Of a DNA stretch of 64,000 nt, positions 25,615-37,505 are shown piece after piece. How positions within the stretch are numbered: position 1 is the stretch's first letter; every line of letters starts with the position of its first letter. Source of the DNA: Sipunculus nudus (Eukaryota; Annelida; Sipuncula; Golfingiida; Sipunculidae); assembly GCA_026874595.1 (NCBI GenBank), contig CM049322.1, positions 23,037,400 to 23,101,399 of the forward strand, given 5' to 3'. A program made the translations under genes and the position numbers. Below the pieces are notes generated by a model. That model did no database searches, had not been told where the DNA came from, and saw nothing but the letters and a program-made list of their open reading frames with translations.

Positions 25615-28600
25615 CGTGGGTCCTATAGAAATTTATCAAAATTTTTTTCGTATTATAAATGTGTAATGTTACACAATTTGACCAGTAATATAATTAAAAT
25701 GACCAGGGAATTATTCAATATACACTCAACAATTTTATACAGATGACAAATGTCACATGAGTATTCAGCTTATATCCACGTAGGTATATGTTCTCAATTA
25801 GCACTATCATGACTGTTATTTTATATATTACGTGGGTAAGTAACACGGGTGGTTTCCCTGCATGGCAATAAGTACGACATACGCCTGGCCACAGGGATAA
25901 CTTATGACTGCGCATGTTACATTAAACAGGCTGTTTTGTGGACGGGATTGGTCATTCCACAAGCTAGACGACCACATAACCTCTTGGCTGTTACATGTCA
26001 TTTATTCTGGTTTTTCTGTCCTTCCCTGTCCCTCCAACCAAACATAATTTTAATTATATTCTTGAGATATCAAACCTAAGGGAAAGTCTGGGTGTATAAA
26101 ATAAAACTCGCAGATGGAAGCATGTGAACAATATTAGTTGGAGAATTTGCTGTATATTGAGTTAGGGTCTATCACAACAATGTATGTAGATTATGTTATA
26201 TCTTAAACTGACATTTGTAATTTATTTTTTAAAATCCTTGTATTTAGGCTATTTTTATTTAATTTTTTTTTAATTCTGGAAGTGTACTCTGTTAGTCATA
26301 CTGAATTTTGCTTGTCCGGCTGCCAAGCTTGGAGGCTGAGAGCCAGGACAGAACACTGGCCGCGCCGGGAGGACTGGGGCTGTCCGTATATGCCATACAT
26401 GTCGAGTGGAATGCAGTTGTGGCGGCTGAGCGTGGGGATAATTTAAATCGTTCTCTATCTGACATAATTCGGTAAAACATTCCTAATTATTGACCGACTG
26501 GCCCGCAGTGCTAGCATGGTTTCAACATACTGATGTGATCCATGCGTATCATAAATCTCACGGCAGAGAGTGGAACCTAAGTCTGTCCGGATTAGCAGGA
26601 AATCAACCAGGTACACCAGCACTCTGCTAAAATACAGCCATTACTAAAGACGACACGAGTAGTCGGGAGTACACAATTGACAAAGCTGAGCAGAAACCAA
26701 AAGAAAAAAAGAAAGAGAGAAAGAGTCTTCATGTGTGAAGGTCTATAAGAGCGAAAGTACATGCATTCCATGATAATAAAAGAATTAAAACAAAACGTGC
26801 GTCTGAAGTCAAATAAAATATATAATAGCAATACACATAATATACTTGTCTATATATATCACTGAAAAAAAGTCAGTCATATCTATTGTACCCTAAAAAG
26901 GTGATATATAAATATATATCAAACATTATTCGTCTCTCAGTAAAACTATTAATAGCAAAAGCTGATTAATATGAAATTCCTAATTAGTTATCCAAAATAA
27001 ATATTATAGAAGGGTAGGTGAATCAAGAATGTATCGATGCAGATCTTTGTTGATGCAGTGGGGCCGTGGTACCAGCAGATATGCAGCAGAAAGTCGTCAT
27101 GCCATCCACACGGGGATCAGGGCAATGACTGCACAAGAAGTGAAGTACATGACAAGAACAGACAATAGCATGGAGAACCTTCTTTCACACACTATAGTAA
27201 ACATAAACGGTAATAAACACCGACACTCTCTGTCACTCTCACAATACTGTTTTACTTTAACCTTGGTCTAACTCCTCCGCTGAGTAGGTCATTTGATCTG
27301 TGACGAGCCTGACTACAATACAATACACAGCTCTTGATTCACTAATGTTTGCAAATTCTGATTAACTGCGTTTCATTTGTATCAGCAGACTGATTAAAAA
27401 CACTCGTTATGGATTTGCGGATTTAGCCATGGTTTGCATTTTTATTTCAGCATATAAAAGTACGATTGGAAGCCTGTCAATCTGACTTCTGTATGCACGT
27501 TTCTTTTCCTGGTAATCGTTTTTATCAAAATGTCAATTGGGCTGTGAATCCAGGCCCTGTCATTACATGATTCACATCACAACATTTGTATGTTTTTTTT
27601 CAGGGAGCTCTGTCTGCACATGTTGTGTCGTGTACAAGGATCAGCGGATGAAACACGCACACGCAGAACAAACAAAGAATCTAACTCAACCACACGAGAC
27701 CCAGCTGTACCAGCATGTGGCGCCATCTGCTAATATCCACAGTCTCACGGCCGGGCGCCCAGAAATGTTTGACTTAAATTTTAAAATCAAAGAACATAAC
27801 ATATACACCACCGAAATTAATAAGAACGTGTGGGCTAAAGGATTCCAGAGTTTCTTTATATTCCCTTCCTATGTTTTTTTTTAAAAGTCTGAATTTAAAG
27901 TGTTAATTTTTTCAGGAATTACATGTAGGTATAAATGGTCCAACTGTCAAGTACCAGCCGCAGTGACATGAACTCGTGCTTCATAAAAATATGAATTATT
28001 AACCTTTCTGGTTATGACACTGATACACCGAGTACTCCGAGTTGGCCGATTTTTGATAAAGGGGGTTTAGCCCGGTATGCTATTCCTTAAGGAGACCACG
28101 AGTGATATATAGGTAGGAGACAATCATGGAGCTTTTCTGTGTAAAATTCATCATGGTAAAATATTGTAACGTGAGACAAAAATTCCGAGGCTATGTGACC
28201 CTTAACATTTGAGAACGCAGAATTTCCGTTTATAAGTTTGGATCTGTATCTCCCTTAAAAATCAATAACAAGCAAACTTAACTGACTGTAGTAGCAAAAC
28301 GCTAGTGCTGTACAATACTCAAGGTCTACAAGGATTGAGATTCTCAAGAAATTAAAAATGAACAAAATTAATATAGCCATTTGTTAATACTTCTATGTGC
28401 GAATGATAAACACAATGAGCTCATTTTGTGCACGAGTTACAGGCAGTTTATGTGCCGAGAACAGAGACAGAAATGTTTTTACAAGCAACATCATTGATCC
28501 ACAGGCAAGACTGTTTTTATGTCTAGTTAATATAGATGGCGCCCTAATCGCAGTCCTATGAGGTCACCCCAGGTCACCGGAGATCAATAACCTCTGAGCA

Positions 28601-31600
28601 GTTGTGGCACAGACAAATAAATAGGTCGCGTGTACTCGGCGTGCCGACTGGATCTGCATGGACCCACTGAACCGCGTGGTAAACGAAACATTCCCAACAC
28701 CATAAGGTATATCCTTGATTCAAAATGGAATTTGTGTTTCCAACATGATATCAGGCAAAAAATGCAGGTATTCTCTGAAATTACCAAGAGAAATCACTGG
28801 CATGTATACATGTAATGAAATGTTGAATTCTTAATCGTCGTATTACTATTAACTTTCCTTATACATGAATTATTTATAATTATTTTATTAATGTGAATAC
28901 AGGTTAAGTCAAACAGTTAAAGTACCATTTTTGGAACAACTGAAAGGTTTCTGTGAATTCCAGGAACGCTTGCAATAAGCCTACGAGAGCTCTCCGATAT
29001 AAATTACTGAGGGAATTCACGGAGCGCAGAGTGCACGCGTGTACCATGGCCTCTGACCGTATTACAGGCCTACCACGGTAAATGACCGACAAAATAGCTC
29101 GCGTTGAAATAGAGTGTAAAAGAGTATAAAATCTCAGCTCTTCTCCCTTCTTAAACTAAACTAAGATTAAATATATTGTACATGGTATATATGTCCATAA
29201 ATCTAACACACGTATAATTCTTAACTGATTAAATCACGGTGGGCACTTGCACACAGCAAAAATTTGAAGTATCCCCCTTGTTTATTTCTGGATTATAATA
29301 AAAGATAAATTATAAAAAATACCAGCTTATCATTGAGTTTCTCGAGTACTTAAGGTCGTGAGGTACTCGCCTCCTCCTCCACGGAGCATCATCACTTCAT
29401 TAGGAAGTACAAGGACAGCTTATAAGAAAGCAAGGTCAAGTCGTCAACTTTTACGACATGTCACAGTAAGGCATCTGCACAATGACTCCACAGAAGCAAG
29501 TCATCTAAAGATGGTCAGTAGTAAGAGATTTATTGGGGGATCATGTTTTGTTTCTGTTTGCCCTGTAATATATTATAATGCATTTCCGTATATATACCCA
29601 ATGTTGGAGCAACAGAGATATTTCATTTAAAATTCAATCAATCATTTTAAAGCGAAAAAGATGTAATTTGGTATGTATGGTCTATTTTGAATGCACACTA
29701 CGTCCCACCTATAAAGTTCACGGGAGCTGACCATAGTTTGGACGAATATCTAAATTTATTCAACCGCCACTACATGGTCCGACCCCGACATCTTGTCTCG
29801 GTCTATTCACAACCTGCATGGCGAGCAACGTCGTCAAACTACTCAGATGGGAACATTTTAATTTTGTTTCCACATGAAATAGCGCTGGGAGTAAGACTGA
29901 TAGTCAGTGAATGGCCAGACTTCATGTATATATGATCAAATAACTTGCCATCGGACTCGGCTAATATAGATATATTGTGTAGATGCGAAAAGTGCTTCTG
30001 AACAGGGTAACCGCAACGAACCTCTCCACAAATATAGTTCTCCCTACCTCAGAGAAACTGCTTTTTTAAGTCAATGATGGCAAACATTTTTTTTAAAGAA
30101 TTTTAAAAAAGGTTCATATTGGCGGTTTGCGTGATCCATTTTACTAGTATTTTTGGACATTTTCCGGCAACCAAATGAATTGATGGGAGTTCATATTCTG
30201 TACCATTCCATAATGCTTTTAACGCTGCAAATCATTACGGTTTTGAAAAAGTTTTTTAAATTTCATAAAACAAATAAAATTTGTTATCTATAATTTTTTT
30301 TTCTAACTAATATTTTTAATCAGATTTATAAGAAAATATTACTAGAATAGAGAATGAAGATACGGTAAAAGTCCGTCAATAACTGCATTTATTTTTATCA
30401 TGTGAAACAACTACAATTTGGTAAATGGTGACCCAATCAATTTTGAAACATTTTACTGGATTCGTTGGAAGCCTGATGGAAAGGTTATTTTAATATTTAA
30501 AAGTTAAAAATAAATAGAGTACTTTCTTTATTAATATAAAATTCCCAGCTATTATTCACAATCTATTTCCTCCTATGGATTCCAAAGATAAACGAAATGC
30601 CCTCAACGCCAAGAGTACACACGAGTGCACTAGACCAATATCCTTTTTGTCGTGAAAACATAAGAGGTGTTACCCATAGAAATTTTTTCTTGTTTAAATA
30701 ACGTGATAATTTTGAAAGGGTGGAAGTTCATAGAAAGGTCCGTATTTAAGGGTTCTAAAAACCGATGGAAAGAAACAAAACTTTCTAGAAAAAAAAAAAA
30801 TCAAATACCCATGATTCATGCCTTGATTTTTATCATGATTTAAATATCATGAATTAAATATACTTAAATCTTTCACCCTTTGGTTTTATCAAATTATCAA
30901 ACAAATAAAAAGCGCATTCTCCAACGAAAAATTATTATAAACATAACGAGATAAATATACATACATTAATTCACAACTAAGGACCCATGGGTCTCGACGC
31001 TCAGCCGAATTTGTGTATAGGCATATTTTAAAAGAAATTTTTCAGAATGACAGTCCTGTGACCTTAATTTCAGGTTTCCAAGGAAATTTTTTATAGATCT
31101 CCCTGGATGTTTACTTTAAAGTTTCTAGGACCAGCAGTCACGGTTGTGCCTTGCTAACGGAGGGCCGGTCGCCCGGACGGACGACGAACAAAGCGCCATT
31201 CCTATACCTCAGTTGACTTACAGTCAGCTGAGCTAAAAAACCTCATGGAACAGAAAATGAAGATTACAAACAGTTTAAAAATTAAAAGCGCTATAAAATA
31301 ACGTCAGAGTATGAATGAAAAATGTACAAGTATTTGAATTAAAATATTGACACCGTCCCAGGTAGGAGGTATCACTAACCAGGTTGGATTACTTGTTTTA
31401 CGTTGTGTGAATGTCCTGGAGACACCCAGGCCGTGACAGCACGTCAGCTAGTGCATACCGTCCCAGGCTGCCTTCCCGGCTAGTTCTCAGGAAACTATCA
31501 ATACTTTATGAGATCCATTACATCTGTGTCCCCGCGTGAGGACATTGGAGGCGAGCAAACACTCTTGTACATAAAACATGCATGTACCCACTGCAAGGCT

Positions 31601-34600
31601 CAAATAATCTGACTTTATAATTCCTTTCTGATCTCGCATATAGTGATTACAACCAGGTGTAAAGACTAAACGATTTCAAGCACAACTTTCATGTGACTCC
31701 ATGATCTAATTCACGGTTTACACTTTCGTCATCGTCTTTGTTTAATGCTGAAGCCCAGGTGTGCATCTCGGACTGAGAGACCATCCATTAAACCTCATAC
31801 CGAAGTTATGTGTCATGGCGTGGGAGGGTAATAGAACGACTAGGCTGATAACCATTTGATCAGTAAAACACTCTGGTGTGACTCTAAAGGGTTAAGCCAG
31901 AGAGCGTGCACACGTTTGATATGAAAGATATCTTTGTGATTGTGAAAAACAAGCGTGAGGAACAAATGAAACATGATGTGTATACTAAATTTATGGTGCC
32001 CACAGTCTCCATTTGTTGACTATGGTACAGTGACGTAAACATTTGTATATATGACGTATCAATACACAGTTGAACAAATACGATAACACGCTGTATAAAC
32101 ATGTCATACCGTTATAGACACGTAAATGTGTAAAAGGTTTATTCTGTTGTTCATGTATAAATATTTTGTTTCCTCATCTTATATAGTATTCTCGGTGATA
32201 TGAAATATGTGGAAAATGTGTCTCGTTCTGTTACTTTTCGTGCTTTACTGTTCATGAATTTGACATTCATTAAGCATTTCATATATTAATTTCTTTGATT
32301 TAAAGCTTGGACGATATAAATAAAAATTCTTGATATCAAAGATTATAATGAAGGAACAAAATGAATTTACTCGATTAAAGCAGAAATAGTTGCTGTTTAT
32401 ATTAAAATACCATTTTAAAAAAATCATGTTCCCAGTATTTCATGATTCTGACTGTCTCCTGATGAGGATATGTTTGATACATTTCATGTCTGACACATCT
32501 GAATGTCGTTGCTGAGAAAAGTTGGTTTTTGTGAACATGGTGAAATTAAGATACTACTTCTTACTGTATGTAAATGATCGTACATACATTGGCACTTTGG
32601 CCACGGGGTATTCTCAACAAAAAGCAATTAACCTGAGCATGTCATTAGTTATATATTCTGAGACAAAATATCACAGACTGACCACCTCTAACTTTTCTCT
32701 GACTGAAAATCGGAAGCTCATTTTCCTGGTTTTCCCTGATTTCTAGGAAGACAAGAGACCTTGTAAGAATCAGTTTCTGTGACAGACAAACAAATCAATG
32801 GCAGATCAGGACGTTGAGATTTGGCCTGTGGCCGGGTACAGGCGAACTTGATGTGAGCGCCAGAAATGTTCCTGAGATCGATGTGAGCGCCGGCCCTGTA
32901 GTATTCTCGTCCATCATGGCCTCTCGCAGACGAACAGAGGTTGGTGGTGCCGACTACGGGCAACGGCCTGCCTCTGTTTATCTCGCTTACTACGGCGGTT
33001 TCTCTGTACCGCGGCATTCCAGGAAGTGTGGCTGATCCCTCCAAGCTTTCATAACACGTTCTGAATGACCTAGACCTTTCAATTATTCACAGCTTTAACC
33101 ATTACCTATTGCAGCGTCTACGTCATTATAGTTTTACTCCTTTGGTAAGTATAGAGGAACATGATTTATCCATCAAATGAGAGACTGAAGATGTCCGGAT
33201 AAATTTCCTGAACACGTGCACTAAACATTCACTACCTCACGTTTGTCCATAAATCACATATCGGTAAGAATATAACCATTAACCAAGAACCATTAACCAT
33301 TTTGTTTGAATCTCATTCCTCTTTTATTATATATGCATCATGTCTTTCTGTTCTATCTGGTAGCACTTTGGCAAGAAAAGATCGACACAAGTCTGAAGTT
33401 TATAAATTAAAATGTTCCTGTACAGCATTTTATATTTTCTGGGCATTTTTTCAGTACATCTAATCTGCCTTCTCTTGTCGTTTTTCCTATATATTTCTGC
33501 TTCATCGCCACTCTTTTTATATGTATTGTGATCTGCGGTGTCCTTTGCACGTGTTCGGACATTCCGCGTTATAAAATAGCCGTGCTCTCCACCACGGGAA
33601 CCATTCCTCGTCAGGGCCTGTATGTTTCCTATATACTATGCCCCTATTGCACCAGCCATGGACCTACATGTTTACTGACCTATTTGCAAGCTTGGTCACT
33701 CAGATCCCCTAACTCGTGATGAGTGGAAACCTATAGACGTCAGACTGGGTCTGAGTTATTACAAAGCTCGCTGCTCACAGTCCATCACGATACCTGTATA
33801 CGGTAAGAATTACAGATACCGTAAAACCTGCTCATCAACAACACACAGACATACACATATGAGAGAGAGAGTGCTCATAATGTGGTGAGACGAGCATTGT
33901 GATTTCCGATAAGACCCCCACTGTCCAAGCGGCCACACGGACAGAATGGCCAATCTGACCATTAACCACAAATAATTTACGCCAGACGGAACCCAACCAA
34001 AGTAACGTTCAGTTAACACTTGGTGTCAACCACTAATCAATCAGACTTTACCGCCGGACTTGCGTATAGAGTTTGAAGACTTTAACAGAAGCCCAATATT
34101 ACCGATTTGAATATGGTAGTAAAATATACAGAATAGTGATCATGTTCAGTTCCATGTTTTATGCGACACTAAACTTGAAATCACTGATATGTATACACGC
34201 ACTCCGACTGTAATGACGTGTCAGAGCCCTTCACACAATAACTTTTGGCTTGAGCTTAATTGTTATTTGTAGCTGGTAAAACTTACGATTAAAAAATGAT
34301 GTCTATATCTTATATTTGACGTGTTTCAAAAAGGATTGCCTTTTGCAATACGATTGACGTTATGTTTAATGTGTTTTGAAGAAGCTTGCCTTTGGCAGTA
34401 TGATTGACGTTATATTTAATGTTTTAAAGAAGCTTGCCTTTTGCAATATGATTGACGTTATATTTAATGTGTTTTAAGAAGCTTGCTTTTTGCAGTATGA
34501 TTGACGTTATATTTAATGTGTTTAAAGAAGCTTGCCTTTTGCAATCTTATTGACGTTATATTTAATGTGTTTTGAAGAAGCTTGTCTTTTGCAATATGGT

Positions 34601-37450
34601 TGACGTTATATTAAATGTGTTTAAAGAAGCTTGCCTTTTGCAATAATATTTACATTATATTTAATGTGTTTAAAGAAGCTTTCCTTTTGCAATATGATTG
34701 GCGTTGATATTTAATGTTTTAAAAAAGCTTGCCTTTTTCAATACGATTGATGTTATATTTAATGTGTTTTAAAGAAGCTTGCCTTTTGCAATACGATTGA
34801 CGTTATAAAATTTATGTTTCAAAGAAGCTTGCCTTTTGCAATATGATTGACATTACATTTAATGTTTTTTAAAGAAGCTTGCCTTTTGCAATAATATTAT
34901 AATTGACGTTAAATTTTATATGTTTAAAGAAAATGGCCTTTTGCAATACTATTGAAATTATATTTAATGTATTTTAAATAAGCTTGCCTATTGCGATACG
35001 ATTGACGTTATATTTAATGTGTTTTAAAGAAGCTTGCCTTTTGCAATATGATCTATATGTTTCATGAATGTATAAAAAGTGACCCTGCAAGTGGAGGAAA
35101 CTAGAGCCTCAACCAAAGTTGATCTTGAATAGTAATGCTCAAAACCCTGATATGTGAAACTTATTCCTTATTCATATTTAAACAAAATATTCCATTAATG
35201 ACCGTCGGATTTTTTAGTTCTGCCCAATTTATTATATAGTTTCAATGAAAACCTCTGAAAACCCAATGACTCATTTAAAAGTTTTTAAGTGTTACAAAAT
35301 CTCCGGGGGTTACTGTTATCATCAGAATTCGTTCACATGTGAACAATTAATAAATTAACGCAAAGTCAATCATCCATTTTATATCAATATTTCCAAATTT
35401 GCGTTGGCTATGACTATCGTCTGCTTTTATTCAGATTTAAATATTTATAAAATATAAAAATATGTCTTTATTCCTTGAAACGTGACTACGTAAGCTCTGT
35501 AAAATAATCTATTTAAATATCAATTGTAGTGAAAGTTGAATGTCACTGGTTATAACATTGCATCAACATAAATTTGAATCTTGTGAAGATATAAAGTGAT
35601 GACTGCTTTGTCACAAGTGAACACGGATGACCACGTATATAACAAGAGAACACGTGTTGTACAAGCCGAAAGGGTTTCTTAAACAAGAATAAATGACGAG
35701 GAATAGAAATACAATCCTGAGACCGCCAACACAGAGTTAACAAGGCTACACTGAAACATAAGACGACCCTGATGGGTGAGTAGACTGTATCCCCTGACAT
35801 TCCCGTGTACATATTGTCACATCTGATCCTTTCTGATACTTTTAACTCCTAATGTCTCTTCATGTGTTTGACACCAATACTTTGCAATAGTACAATACAA
35901 TACATGTATTAGACATAGCTTTAATTACCATGCACAAGGTATATGTGACCTATTACCTAACTGATATTCCGGCTTAAATAACACTGCAGTGTTCTGTGTC
36001 GTTCATGAAAAGAATCCTAAGATAAACAACTGAATGGCAATGGTACAGTAACCGATTAATATCCGTAGCTGAATAGTAACGCTAACGAAGAATTTCCCGA
36101 TGAGAAGAAAAGAAAACAAAGAAAACGAACGTCCTGACACTTTAAATCTGCAGGGTTGAAAGGAAAAAAGAAAAAAACAGCCAAGCATATTTTCAAACTA
36201 TCCAGTTCATAAAGATATAGTATTCTCGTGGAATACTTGATAAGACATGACCAGAAAGATAGGTATATATTTGTATATTAATATGGTTATACCCAGCCAA
36301 GCGAATATGTGTCAACACCTCACAATTTTGTAAATTATTAATATCAAATGAAATTATAAAACCCCTAAAGTTCAGGTAATGACGGCAATACTATTTACCT
36401 CATACCTTTCAGAGGAAGTGACAAGTCTATGAAAATGTTAATCAAATATCATATGCTTGCTGATATGTTTTTAATTTAAACACATTTGGTATCATCAACG
36501 TTTCCCATGAAGACAAGAGTGCATAGTACGTTTCCAAGTAATTTAGTACAAAATAAGGTAGCAAACACTTGACGACGGACAGCGTAGCGTGTATATATAT
36601 GTAACACCATTCATCCTCGCTTATTATCTTCTCCTTCTTTCCTTTCCTAAGTAACAAAGTTAGACGTATGCTTAATTTGGTGTGGATATGATAAATATTT
36701 CTCAAAGTTTTATAGACACTGCAAGATGCTCGTTTCATTACTGCATAAAAGAAATTTTTTTTACGAATAAAATTCCCAAAATAAATCATTTATAATCTCT
36801 TTCAACTAGACAGTTTTGTCAAAATATCACTTACAATAAGGGAATTATCTGAAGTCATTCATGTAACCTTTTTTCACGTAACTAATTATACTAAAGATAA
36901 AAAAAATCTCATATTTCGCTCATATCTTAACATCAACACTGAGATGATTAAAAACAAGAATGTGTTTATTCTGGATTAAAAACAAGTTTGTTTGTTCTTA
37001 GGATCAGTTTTATACATACAAGCATACAAGGAAATATTTCTTCTTTACAACTTTTACTTGGCTCACTAAACATTCAATTATGTGAAATAAATGTTTGTGA
37101 GTAAAATATACCTAACGATTAACAATCAATCACCGTTAAAACATTTTGAATATTCCGGACTGCCAGTGTTCCTATATAAAATATCAATGATAGAATTTGA
37201 AAAATTGCTAAACTGTTAAAAACTAATGTTGTGGTGAAAATGAGAAAAAGTATACAGATCCAAATAATTAAGGTACGGAAAACATTTAAACTATCAATTA
37301 TTTAATGTTGGAGAAAAATACCCAAAAATCAGTAAACGTTAAACTTTGACTACTGGGGAAATGATTTATGCTGGACAATTATCAGCAACACGTCTAAAAA
37401 ATAATTAACCCGTGTAACAAAATATAAGAAACATTATGGTTTAGTTATTT

Positions 37451-37505
<55 letters not shown>

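Noticed and set aside
32718-33044. GC-rich stretch open on both strands, considered as an alternative first exon of the receptor
   Set aside because: No in-frame donor compatible with exon 2 at phase 0 and no homologous motif. Kept only as a GC-rich patch.
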